From Daejeonella oryzae DSM 19973 (GTDB taxonomy: Bacteria > Bacteroidota > Bacteroidia > Sphingobacteriales > Sphingobacteriaceae): a DNA stretch of 64,000 nt. Under the pieces are notes generated by a model. That model ran no database searches. It saw only the letters and a list, made by a program, of their open reading frames with translations, and had not been told where the DNA came from. Each line of letters starts with the position of its first letter. Position 1 is the first letter of the stretch. The position numbers and the translations under genes were made by a program. Location: contig NZ_AUHA01000006.1 in assembly GCF_000422945.1 (NCBI RefSeq), positions 186,001 to 250,000 on the forward strand, given 5' to 3'. Positions 35,877 to 43,944 of this stretch are shown one piece after another.

Positions 35877-35948
35877 TGTTCCCGACGAGATTCGAACTCA
35901 TATCGCTGGTACCGGAAACCAGAATTCTATCCGTTGAACTACGGGAAC
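35877..35948 (-). tRNA. tRNA-Arg (CCG)
   Basis: Read on the minus strand, the 72-nt cloverleaf has acceptor stem GTTCCCG/CGGGAAC. The anticodon stem CTGGT/ACCAG has loop TTCCGGT carrying CCG. The T arm contains TTCGAAT and the discriminator is A. It decodes CGG. CCA is not encoded. Confidence 0.93.
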
Positions 35949-35954
35949 ATGCTG

Positions 35955-35962
35955 CAAAAATA
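35955..35962 (-). promoter_or_regulatory. -7 box of tRNA-Arg
   Basis: TATTTTTG on the minus strand lies 6 nt before the tRNA 5' end, and the same GCAG follows it as in the tRNA-Cys promoter. No exact TTG was found 19 nt upstream. Confidence 0.55.
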
Positions 35963-36004
35963 TAAAAAGTATTCGTTTTTAAATTTCTTTTTAGGGATTA
36001 AGGG

Positions 36005-37105
36005 CTACACATTAAATCTGAAGTGCATAATATCGCCGTCTTCTACGATATAGGATTTGCCTTCCACACTTAATTTTCCGGCTTCTTTGCAAGCTGCTTC
36101 TGAACCTAATGCTACGAAATCCTGATATTTAATTACCTCGGCACGTATGAATCCTTTTTCAAAATCAGTATGAATTACACCTGCTGCCTGCGGAGCTGTA
36201 AATCCTTTGGTGATAGTCCATGCCCGAACTTCCTGCACACCTGCGGTAAAGTAAGTTGCCAGATTTAATAGTCTGTAAGCTGCCTGGATCAGTTTATTTA
36301 CACCCGATTCTTCCAAACCAAGATCCTCTAAAAACATTTGACGCTCTTCGTAACTGTCTAATGATGCAATCTCGGCTTCTATCTGAGCAGATATAACAAG
36401 CACCTCAGCATTTTCATCTTTCACCGCTTCTTTAACACGGCTTACATAATCGTTGCCAGTAACTACCGATTTTTCATCTACGTTGCAAACGTATAAAACC
36501 GGTTTTTCCGTCAGTAAAGAAAGGTCACCTATAAATTCACGATCTTCTTCAGAAATGGGAGCTGTACGAACAGATTTACCCGATTCTAAATGCGCCTTTA
36601 CAATGGTACATACTTCAAATGCTTTCTTGGCATCTTTGTCGCCACCGGTTTTTGCCATTTTTTCAACCTTCTGGATCTTTTTATTGACAGTTTCCAGATC
36701 CTTTAACTGTAATTCTGTATCAATAATTTCTTTATCGCGAATTGGGTCAACAGAACCATCTACGTGAATGACATTATCATCATTAAAGCAGCGTAATACA
36801 TGGATGATTGCACTTGTAGCACGAATGTTTCCCAGAAATTGATTTCCCAAACCTTCGCCTTTGCTGGCACCTTTTACCAAACCTGCAATATCAACGATTT
36901 CAATGGTGTTGGGCTGAACTTTATGGGGTTTTACCAGTTCTGCAAGTTTTGTTAAACGCGGATCAGGTACAGTAATTACACCAATGTTTGGTTCGATGGT
37001 ACAGAACGGAAAATTAGCCGCCTGTGCTTTTGCATTTGATAAACAATTGAAAAGAGTTGATTTTCCGACGTTGGGTAAACCAACTATTCCGCACTGTAAT
37101 GCCAT
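36005..37105 (-). CDS. ychF: Redox-regulated ATPase YchF (Obg family)
   Basis: This 366-residue P-loop protein of the OBG group prefers ATP and associates with ribosomes. G1 is 'GLPNVGKSTLFN', G3 is 'DIAGLVKGASKGEG', and the altered G4 'NVDE' explains ATP preference. A coiled-coil insert (about 125-190, 'LQLKDLETVNKKIQKVEKM') and a C-terminal TGS domain ('AWTITKGFTAPQAAGVIHTD', 'EVIKYQDF') follow. All domains are intact. Nothing in the context suggests special regulation. Confidence 0.97.
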   Translation of the reverse strand: MALQCGIVGLPNVGKSTLFNCLSNAKAQAANFPFCTIEPNIGVITVPDPRLTKLAELVKPHKVQPNTIEIVDIAGLVKGASKGEGLGNQFLGNIRATSAIIHVLRCFNDDNVIHVDGSVDPIRDKEIIDTELQLKDLETVNKKIQKVEKMAKTGGDKDAKKAFEVCTIVKAHLESGKSVRTAPISEEDREFIGDLSLLTEKPVLYVCNVDEKSVVTGNDYVSRVKEAVKDENAEVLVISAQIEAEIASLDSYEERQMFLEDLGLEESGVNKLIQAAYRLLNLATYFTAGVQEVRAWTITKGFTAPQAAGVIHTDFEKGFIRAEVIKYQDFVALGSEAACKEAGKLSVEGKSYIVEDGDIMHFRFNV

Positions 37106-37110
37106 TTTTT

Positions 37111-37179
37111 TTGAGTTGTAAGTTTTAAGTTATATGTTTTGAGTTGGGAGTTTTTATTCTTTGCTCCTTGCTCTTTGTT
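37111..37179. repeat. Low-complexity degenerate repeat between ychF and the agmatinase gene
   Basis: On the plus strand there are successive GAGTT/AAGTT units spaced 7-10 nt apart (about 37113-37150), then a heptamer-like series CTTTGCTC-CTTGCTC-TTTGTTC (about 37159-37180). It is strongly strand-biased (T/G against C/A) and non-coding. Similar strings occur between genes in other Sphingobacteria, from memory. Confidence 0.5.
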
Positions 37180-38064
37180 CTATTTTACAAAGATGTATCC
37201 TATCAAACGGTAAATCAGTTTGGCGAGCGTGTATTCTGAAAGAATACTTCCTTCAATTGGCGCACATTCTACCACATCAAAACCAACTACGTTCCGTTCT
37301 TTACAAACCGTACGCAACAGGTCGAGGGTTTCATTCCAGAACAAGCCATTGGGCTCCGCAGTACCCACGGCAGGCATAATTGACGGATCGAAGCCATCAG
37401 CATCGATAGTGATGTATACGTTTTCGGACATATTTGCCAGCAATTCTTTAATCCAGTTGGGATTGGTCCGGATCTGGTGTGCGTAAGCAGTATGTATATT
37501 ATTTGATTTTTTGATCAGGTCTGATTCTTCAATACATTGAGCACGGATACCCGCCTGACAAAGATTGATTCCCATATCATGTACGCGGTGCATTACCGAA
37601 GCATGCGAATAAATATTATCGTGATAACTGTAGCGAAGATCAGAATGAGCATCAATCTGGAGTACAGTTAAATTGTTGAATTTTTTAGCAAAGGCTTTAA
37701 CAAATCCATAAGTTACCGTATGTTCGGCGCCGATAGAAACTACAAATTTACCGTCATTCAGAAGTTTATCTGTTTCCTCCTCAATCAGAGCGATTGCATC
37801 GGCGTCAACTTTAGCGGTAAAATCCATTGGAGGAAGGGTTGCAATTCCCGTTTTTAACAGGGTTTCAGTATCAAGTTCTTCGTCATAAAACTCAACATAC
37901 TGCGAAGCCTGAATGATAGCCTTAGGTCCTTTAGCAGAACCCATTAAATAAGAAGAGGTATATTCATAAGGAGCAGATTGGATTACAACCTTGCTCGACT
38001 CGTAATTATATAATGCTTCATCTTCTATTCCTAGAAAATTTTTATCAGCTGGCAGCGATTTCAT
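37180..38064 (-). CDS. Agmatinase/arginase (ureohydrolase) family protein
   Basis: This manganese enzyme of the ureohydrolase fold cleaves agmatine or a related guanidine to urea and an amine. The start is the ATG at 38064 (294 residues), because the longer frame adds 41 residues across the -7 box. Metal ligands are in 'SIGAEHTVTYG' (His), 'LQIDAHSDLR' (Asp-His-Asp) and 'ITIDADGFDP' (Asp-Asp). 'VVGFDVVECAP' holds the later conserved Glu. It is divergent from a GNAT/amidohydrolase gene, which suggests polyamine metabolism. Arginase, agmatinase and formimidoglutamase cannot be separated safely by eye. Confidence 0.88.
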   Translation of the reverse strand: MKSLPADKNFLGIEDEALYNYESSKVVIQSAPYEYTSSYLMGSAKGPKAIIQASQYVEFYDEELDTETLLKTGIATLPPMDFTAKVDADAIALIEEETDKLLNDGKFVVSIGAEHTVTYGFVKAFAKKFNNLTVLQIDAHSDLRYSYHDNIYSHASVMHRVHDMGINLCQAGIRAQCIEESDLIKKSNNIHTAYAHQIRTNPNWIKELLANMSENVYITIDADGFDPSIMPAVGTAEPNGLFWNETLDLLRTVCKERNVVGFDVVECAPIEGSILSEYTLAKLIYRLIGYIFVK

Positions 38065-38080
38065 ATTCTGATTTTTGCCG

Positions 38081-38088
38081 CAAAGATA
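38081..38088 (-). promoter_or_regulatory. -7 box of the agmatinase gene
   Basis: TATCTTTG on the minus strand, 16 nt before the ATG at 38064. A TTC rather than TTG sits 19 nt upstream. The leader would be only about 10 nt. Confidence 0.55.
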
Positions 38089-38237
38089 GAAATTATGTTG
38101 TGTTTCTGAAGGTTTTCGGCCAAGTCTTAACAAATTCATTAACTGCAACATTTCATCTATAAAAGCTGCTGGTTTATAAATAACCAATACCTTATAATTA
38201 CAGAAAACAATTCTTTTTAAAAAAACTTGTAACTATT

Positions 38238-38335
38238 ACAGAACCCTTTGCGTAAAGGTCTGTATCCCTTCCAGGGGATATGTTTTCATAGGTAGATATA
38301 AAGATCGGGTTCCCATAGGACCCGATTTTTATTTT
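38238..38335 (+). ncRNA. Candidate structured leader or small RNA with terminator
   Basis: Three hairpins follow one another. The first is 38238-38263, a 10-bp stem with GCGT loop and a 2-nt bulge. The second is 38263-38280, TATCCC/GGGATA. The third is 38304-38326, ATCGGGT/ACCCGAT, followed by TTTTTATTTT. No plus-strand gene ends upstream, so this terminator must act on a transcript that begins in the spacer. That transcript is either a short RNA or the leader of the gene at 38536. The 5' arm GATCGGG (38303-38309) can pair instead with CCCGATC at 38355-38361, as an antiterminator would. No known riboswitch class was recognised. Confidence 0.4.
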
Positions 38336-38535
38336 ATAGAGTTTTTGCCTGATTCCCGATCCGCTGGCTCTTAGGTGTACATCAGGAAATAAATCTTTAT
38401 AAGAGATTAACCTGATTTTCAACTGCATTGAAAGTTTCCTGGAATTTTTTTGCTGAATTTTTTACGTGTTTAACGGACTGCCAAAGACCTAACCATTTAA
38501 TTTTACCTAATTTCGTGGTTTTTAATTTAAGCCCT

Positions 38536-40047
38536 ATGGAAATTCAAACCAGATTATTAACCGAAAAAGATTATCTCGATTTAAAAACATCAATGATCGA
38601 AGCGTATCAGGGAATTGGCGGTCAGTTCTGGAGTAAAGCTCGAATTGATACTTTGCTTGATAAATTCCCCGAAGGACAGCTTTGTGTAGAGGTAGATGGA
38701 AAAGTTGTTGCCTGTGCCTTAGCCATTGTAATAGATTATACCACCGTTGACGATGCCCATACCTATACCGAAATAACCGGAAATTTTACTTTTTCTACTC
38801 ATGATCCGAATGGAAATGTAATGTATGGAATAGAGATTTTTGTTCATCCTGAATATCGCGGATTGCGCCTGGGCCGCCGCTTATACGATGAACGGAAAGT
38901 TGTTTGTGAACGCCTCAATCTGAAAAGCATCCTGGCGGGAGGACGATTGCCAAGCTATCATCAGTATTCTGATCAGCTGAGTCCGAGAGAATATATTGAT
39001 AAGGTGAAGTTGAAGGAAATCTATGATCCGACTTTAACTTTTCAGCTCGCCAATGATTTCCATGTGAAAAAAGTATTGAAAGGATATTTACCAGGAGATT
39101 ATGAATCAAAGGAATTTGCCACCTTATTAGAATGGAGTAATATTTATTATCAATCGAAGCACAGATCCGCATCGCCCACTAATCAGAGCATCAGGCTGGG
39201 ATTGGTGCAATGGCAAATGCGCCTCTTTCCGGATATGAATGCTTTCTATGAGCAAATGGAATTTTTTATAGATGCTCTAAGCGGCTATTCTTCGGATTTT
39301 GTGATGTTCCCTGAATTTTTCAGTACTCCTTTAATGCAGGCATTTAATCATTTACCTGAGCCTGTGGCCATGCGAAAACTGGCGGAGCTAACGCCTGAAA
39401 CGCTCAAAAAAATACAGGAATTTGCCGTTTCTTATAACGTAAATATAATTTCCGGAACTATGCCTTTGGTAGAAGGGGAGCATCTTTACAATGTTTCTTA
39501 CTTATGCCACCGCAGCGGAAAAACTGATGAATACCGAAAGGTTCACATTACACCAAATGAATTAAAATATTATGGTATGATGGGCGGCGATAAGGTGAAA
39601 ATCTTTGATACGGATTGCGGAAAAGTAGGAATTTTAATATGTTACGATGTAGAATTTCCCGAACTGAGCCGTATCTATGCCGAACAGGGCATGCAGATTC
39701 TGTTTGTACCGTTTTTAACCGATACCCAAAACGGATATACCCGTGTACGTCATTGCGCACAGGCACGGGCTATTGAAAACGAATGCTACGTAGCCATTGC
39801 TGGAAGTGTAGGAAATTTACCCAAGGTGAATAATATGGATATCCAGTTTGCTCAGTCGGCTGTATTTACGCCTTCTGATTTTGCGTTTCCACCAGATGCC
39901 ATTAAAGCCGAAGCAACGCCAAATGCAGAAATGGTACTGGTTGTAGATGTAGACCTGAATGCACTGAAAGAACTTCATCATTACGGAACCGTTAAAACTT
40001 TAAAAGACCGCCGGCTGGATTTATATGAAGTGAAGTTGCTTAAGTAA
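38536..40047 (+). CDS. GNAT acetyltransferase fused to carbon-nitrogen hydrolase (nitrilase family)
   Basis: This 503-residue fusion starts at ATG 38536; the long upstream frame is non-coding spacer. Residues 1-210 form a GNAT domain ('IEIFVHPEYRGLRLGRRLYD'). Residues 218-503 form a nitrilase-superfamily amidohydrolase with the full Glu-Lys-Cys triad: Glu260 ('MFPEFFS'), Lys335 ('YRKVHITP') and Cys369 ('LICYDVEFPE'). The amidase part resembles N-carbamoylputrescine amidase and omega-amidase groups. It is divergent from an agmatinase-family gene, so a polyamine or amino-acid amide substrate is a reasonable guess. About 200 nt separate it from the structured leader. Confidence 0.9.
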   Translation: MEIQTRLLTEKDYLDLKTSMIEAYQGIGGQFWSKARIDTLLDKFPEGQLCVEVDGKVVACALAIVIDYTTVDDAHTYTEITGNFTFSTHDPNGNVMYGIEIFVHPEYRGLRLGRRLYDERKVVCERLNLKSILAGGRLPSYHQYSDQLSPREYIDKVKLKEIYDPTLTFQLANDFHVKKVLKGYLPGDYESKEFATLLEWSNIYYQSKHRSASPTNQSIRLGLVQWQMRLFPDMNAFYEQMEFFIDALSGYSSDFVMFPEFFSTPLMQAFNHLPEPVAMRKLAELTPETLKKIQEFAVSYNVNIISGTMPLVEGEHLYNVSYLCHRSGKTDEYRKVHITPNELKYYGMMGGDKVKIFDTDCGKVGILICYDVEFPELSRIYAEQGMQILFVPFLTDTQNGYTRVRHCAQARAIENECYVAIAGSVGNLPKVNNMDIQFAQSAVFTPSDFAFPPDAIKAEATPNAEMVLVVDVDLNALKELHHYGTVKTLKDRRLDLYEVKLLK

Positions 40048-40054
40048 AGTTTTT

Positions 40055-40246
40055 TTGAATTATAGATTGTGGAAAGATGGAACTCCAAAAGATTTTACCA
40101 TAACAGCAGGGCTAAACAAGGAATGTGATGAAGCCGCTATAAATGCTCTTAGACATATGCCTAAATGGAAACCTGCCATTTTTTATGGAAGACCGGTCGA
40201 TGTACCGCAAAGTTTAGCAATTGAATTTTCGATACTGAGAGAATGA
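40055..40246 (+). pseudogene. TonB C-terminal domain fragment
   Basis: This frame of 63 codons opens only with TTG. It matches the TonB C-terminal domain from the first strand on ('LWKDGTPKDFTITAGLNKEC', 'DEAAINALRHMPKWKPA', 'GRPVDVPQSLAIEFSI'). The transmembrane anchor, Pro-rich linker and the start of the domain are missing, so it cannot energise receptors as it stands. It sits 7 nt after the amidohydrolase and shares its terminator. It is a remnant unless translated as part of something else. Confidence 0.7.
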
Positions 40247-40254
40247 TTGAAATT

Positions 40255-40289
40255 AAAAAGCCATCAGATAATTCTGATGGCTTTTTGTT
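40255..40289 (+). terminator. Rho-independent terminator
   Basis: A perfect 14-bp stem (40255-40268 with 40273-40286) with TAAT loop ends in TTTTTG. The A-run also makes it usable on the minus strand, for the convergent gene at 40310. Confidence 0.9.
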
Positions 40290-40309
40290 ATATTTTATAT
40301 TAGGATCTT

Positions 40310-40639
40310 TTAAACATCAAATGAAAAATCATCCTCATTTCTGCTTCTGTCTGAAGGATGATCTGAATATTCATAACGCTTTTCAACAACGTCCTGATTA
40401 GCTTTTATATAATCAATGGTTTCTTTCAAACCTTCAGCAAATTTTTCGAAATCTTCTTTATAAAGAAATATTTTATGTTTTATAAAAACACCATCTTCTA
40501 AACGTTTCTTACTTTCTGTTACAGTAACATAGTAATCGTTTGATCGTGTTGCTTTTACATCGAAAAAGTAGGTGCGTTTTCCAGCTCTTACCTTTTTTGA
40601 AAAAACCTCTTCTCTCTCTTTATTTTCAAAATCTCCCAT
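40310..40639 (-). CDS. DUF3276 PUR-domain protein
   Basis: This 109-residue protein carries one PUR repeat, a beta-beta-beta-beta-alpha unit that binds single-stranded DNA or RNA: 'EEVFSKKVRAGKRTYFFDVK', 'NDYYVTVTESKK', 'KHKIFLYKEDFEKFAEGLKE'. The C-terminus is charged and Asp/Ser-rich. Bacterial homologs (e.g. Borrelia BpuR, Bacteroidota DUF3276) act as homodimers on nucleic acids. It is convergent with the TonB remnant and shares the hairpin at 40255. Confidence 0.88.
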   Translation of the reverse strand: MGDFENKEREEVFSKKVRAGKRTYFFDVKATRSNDYYVTVTESKKRLEDGVFIKHKIFLYKEDFEKFAEGLKETIDYIKANQDVVEKRYEYSDHPSDRSRNEDDFSFDV

Positions 40640-40825
40640 TATCTGATTTAGTTTGTTAGGGGTAAATATAGTAGATAAAACTAAAGTAACAAATACTCTT
40701 AAATTTAATCTTAACTATCAAAAGAAAGCTTTAAAAACGTGTGATTTAACAATGTGATAATTTATTTTCAGATCGAAAAAAATACTCTTAGGAAGGATGC
40801 ACATTTTTAAACGAGGGGTTTCATT

Positions 40826-42610
40826 TTAAACTTCCTGCTCTTCAAGCAATTGCTTTTCATATAATTCAAAATACGCACCCTTTCTTTTCATCAAATCATC
40901 GTGAGTGCCCTGTTCGGTAATTTTACCGTTATCAATCACCAGAATTCTGTCGGCATTGTTAATGGTGGATACCCGGTGAGCAATCAGAATTGTGGTTTTG
41001 TTGCTCATCACCGAACTCATATTGCTTAATATTTCTTCTTCCGTTTTTGTATCTACTGCAGATAAACAGTCATCAAAAATTAAAATCTTTGGTTCTTTTA
41101 TTATAGCACGGGCAATAGAAACACGTTGTTTTTGTCCGCCTGAAAGGGTGATGCCCCGTTCGCCAATATAGGTTTCAAAGCCCTTTTCAAAGTTCATAAT
41201 GTTCTGATAAACGGCAGCGCTTTTTGCAGCTTCTTCCACTTTTCCGGGACTTAGAGTATCCAGTCCGAAAGCAATATTATTGCGGATGGTTTCTGAAAAA
41301 AGAAAAACTTCCTGAGGTACAAATCCAACCTGACTTCTGTATGAAGACAAGTTAAGGGAATTGAGTTCTTTACCATCTACAGTAATTTCTCCGGAATCTA
41401 TATCATACATCCTCAACAGTAAATTAGCAATGGTTGATTTGCCTGAACCGGTTCTGCCTATAATAGCTACAAACTCTCCGGGCTGAACTTTAAATGATAT
41501 ATTTTGTATGGCTTTAATTCCCGTATCCGGATACGTAAAGCTTACATTTTTGAATTCTATGCCACCGATAATTTTTTCAGGGTTATCAGATTTTGAAACT
41601 ACTTCCGGCTGTGTATTCAGAAATTCATTAATTCGTTTTTGAGAGGCCGCTGCCCGCTGAATTAGAGAAGTCACCCATCCAAGTGAGGTGATGGGAAACG
41701 TTAGCTGGGTTACATAAATTATAAACTCTGCAATGTTTCCGGAAGTAATAGTTCCGTTTATTACTTCTATACCACCAATATAAACGGTGATAATGGTGCT
41801 CAATCCCACAAGTAATAGCATGATTGGAAAAAAAAGTGCCTGCACCTGCACCAGAGCCATTGAATTGGATTTGTAATTTTCGCTTTCAACTGCAAATTTT
41901 TTACGCATATCATCTTCCCGCACATAGGCTTTGATTACCCTTATGCCCGAAAATGTTTCCTGTACAAAACTCGATAAGTTGGATAATTGCTGCTGAATTT
42001 TCTCGCTTCGCAGGTTAATCATCGTATTCACGTAATAAATAGTTATAGCAAGAATGGGCAGGGGTAAAAGCGAGAATATAGCGAGTTTTAAATTAACACT
42101 CACCATTGCCCAGATAATAAGCAGAAAAAGTACAATTGTATTAATGGTATACATAATTGCCGGACCGATGTACATTCTAACCCGACTCACGTCCTCAGTA
42201 ACCCGGTTCATTAAATCACCTGTATTGTTGCGGCGATAAAACGCCATTGAAAGTTGCTGATAATGGTTGTAAATCTCGTTCTTAAGATCATATTCAATAT
42301 GCCGCGACATCAGGATGATGGTTTGACGCATAAAAAAAAGAAAGATTCCGCGTAGCAGTGCAAGCATTAATACAGCCCCGCCGAAAAGCAGCAAACTGTA
42401 ATTAAAAACCTCGTTCAGCATGTCCTGGCGTTCAAAGCCATTGAACAATCGGAAAGTGCTTATATTCTCATTTACCAAATCAAAAGCGATACGGATAACT
42501 TTTGCAGGCAGAACGGCAAAGAGGTTAGAAATAATTACAAAAATAATTCCCGGCAATAATCGCCATCGGTATTTGTAGAAGAATTTATTGAGGTAGGCGA
42601 GGTTTTTCAT
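40826..42610 (-). CDS. ABC exporter with fused membrane and ATPase domains (MsbA-like)
   Basis: This 594-residue half-transporter has six helices in about 15-310. The nucleotide-binding domain spans about 345-585: Walker A 'GRTGSGKSTIANLL', Q-loop 'VGFVPQEVFLFSETI', signature 'LSGGQKQR', Walker B 'ILIFDDCLSAVD' and H-loop 'LIAHRVSTI'. The Walker B carries Asp-Asp-Cys in place of the usual Asp-Glu: the base normally provided by Glu is Asp here, as in some heterodimeric degenerate sites. Lipid or drug export is likely; the substrate is unknown. It stands alone. Confidence 0.9.
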   Translation of the reverse strand: MKNLAYLNKFFYKYRWRLLPGIIFVIISNLFAVLPAKVIRIAFDLVNENISTFRLFNGFERQDMLNEVFNYSLLLFGGAVLMLALLRGIFLFFMRQTIILMSRHIEYDLKNEIYNHYQQLSMAFYRRNNTGDLMNRVTEDVSRVRMYIGPAIMYTINTIVLFLLIIWAMVSVNLKLAIFSLLPLPILAITIYYVNTMINLRSEKIQQQLSNLSSFVQETFSGIRVIKAYVREDDMRKKFAVESENYKSNSMALVQVQALFFPIMLLLVGLSTIITVYIGGIEVINGTITSGNIAEFIIYVTQLTFPITSLGWVTSLIQRAAASQKRINEFLNTQPEVVSKSDNPEKIIGGIEFKNVSFTYPDTGIKAIQNISFKVQPGEFVAIIGRTGSGKSTIANLLLRMYDIDSGEITVDGKELNSLNLSSYRSQVGFVPQEVFLFSETIRNNIAFGLDTLSPGKVEEAAKSAAVYQNIMNFEKGFETYIGERGITLSGGQKQRVSIARAIIKEPKILIFDDCLSAVDTKTEEEILSNMSSVMSNKTTILIAHRVSTINNADRILVIDNGKITEQGTHDDLMKRKGAYFELYEKQLLEEQEV

Positions 42611-42765
42611 TTATATTATGCCAAAAGTAATTAGAATTTGCTAAAAGATTTAAACGGGCGGCTTTCAATTGAGAGATCTTTACAAAAGCTTGAGGAGCCT
42701 GAAATTAAATCGCTTATAAATCCGACTCTATTTTTCATCTTCAGGATAAGATTATGAAATTTTGC

Positions 42766-42773
42766 TACTTTTG
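42766..42773 (+). promoter_or_regulatory. -7 box of the Leu/Val dehydrogenase gene
   Basis: TACTTTTG lies 39 nt before the ATG at 42813. No TTG was found at the usual distance upstream. Confidence 0.45.
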
Positions 42774-42812
42774 TGGCGGTTAGCCGAATCCTCACTTTTT
42801 ATCAGGTTGAAT

Positions 42813-43901
42813 ATGTCATCAATACAGATCGAAGAAAAATCCGTTTTTAATCAGTTAAGTAGCTTTGGACATCAGAAAGTCGTTTTTTGCAGTGATGCAG
42901 ATACCGGTTTACGAGCTATTATTGCCGTTCACGATACTACTTTAGGCCCGGCTTTGGGCGGTACCCGTATGTGGGCTTACAAAACTGAAGCAGAAGCATT
43001 AAATGATGTTTTGAGATTATCTCGCGGCATGACATATAAAGCGGCAATTACCGGTTTAAATCTGGGCGGGGGTAAAGCCGTTATTATTGGAGATAACCGT
43101 AAGGATAAATCAGAAGCATTGATGCGCCGGTACGGACGTTTTATAAATAACCTGAATGGTTCATTTATAACCGCCGAAGATGTAGGCACTACTCCAAAGG
43201 ATATGGAATATATCCGTATGGAAACCAAATATGTAACAGGTGTTCCTGAATCATTAGGCGGCAGCGGGGATCCTTCTCCGGTTACTGCTAAAGGTGTTTT
43301 TATGGGAATTAAAGCCTGCGTAAAGGAGCTTTTTGGAACCGATAAGCTGGCAGGTAAATCAGTGGCCGTTCAGGGTATTGGAAATGTTGGAGAGAGTCTG
43401 GTTCATTTACTAAGAGAAGAAAATGCCAAAGTTTATATCAGCGATATAAATGAAGAACGCTTATCTTATGTTTCATCCAAATATGGCGCCGAAGTTGTAT
43501 TAAACACAGATATATATGATCTGGATGTTGATATTTATGCTCCGTGTGCGCTGGGTGCAACACTCAATTCCAATACCATTGATAAATTAAAATGTTCAAT
43601 TATAGCAGGTGCGGCAAATAATCAGCTGGCCGATGAAACAATTCATGGTAGATTGTTGCTGGAAAAGGGGATTTTATATGCTCCAGATTATTTAATAAAC
43701 GCAGGCGGATTGATTAATTGCTATTCTGAAATTGCAGGTTTCAGTAAAAAGCGCACCATGCAGCTTGCCGAAAATATTTATGAAGCAACCCGGAGTGTGT
43801 TAAAAAAATCAAAATCAGAAAATATCCCAACAAACGAAGCAGCAAATAAAATTGCTGAAAAAAGAATTGAAGATATCAGAAAATTAAAAGCTTCCTATTA
43901 G
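42813..43901 (+). CDS. Leucine/valine/phenylalanine dehydrogenase family (Glu/Leu/Phe/Val dehydrogenase)
   Basis: This 362-residue NAD-dependent amino acid dehydrogenase oxidatively deaminates branched-chain or aromatic amino acids. I take ATG 42813 ('MSSIQIEEKS'). Conserved parts are 'GPALGGTRMW', 'MTYKAAITGLNLGGGKAVI' with the two catalytic Lys, 'EDVGTTPKDM' with the Asp, and the Rossmann motif 'VQGIGNVGESLVHLL'. C-terminal 'YLINAGGLINCYSEI' is the substrate loop. The chemistry feeds branched-chain catabolism, which fits the HMG-CoA lyase gene elsewhere in the window. Confidence 0.92.
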   Translation: MSSIQIEEKSVFNQLSSFGHQKVVFCSDADTGLRAIIAVHDTTLGPALGGTRMWAYKTEAEALNDVLRLSRGMTYKAAITGLNLGGGKAVIIGDNRKDKSEALMRRYGRFINNLNGSFITAEDVGTTPKDMEYIRMETKYVTGVPESLGGSGDPSPVTAKGVFMGIKACVKELFGTDKLAGKSVAVQGIGNVGESLVHLLREENAKVYISDINEERLSYVSSKYGAEVVLNTDIYDLDVDIYAPCALGATLNSNTIDKLKCSIIAGAANNQLADETIHGRLLLEKGILYAPDYLINAGGLINCYSEIAGFSKKRTMQLAENIYEATRSVLKKSKSENIPTNEAANKIAEKRIEDIRKLKASY

Positions 43902-43944
43902 TAGATAATAGGTTTACAATCAATAAAAATAATCGTTCTTATAC

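Noticed and set aside
38198-38428. 76-codon minus-strand frame in the agmatinase/amidohydrolase spacer
   Set aside because: It lies across the hairpin series and has no protein-like features; the structure explains the region better.
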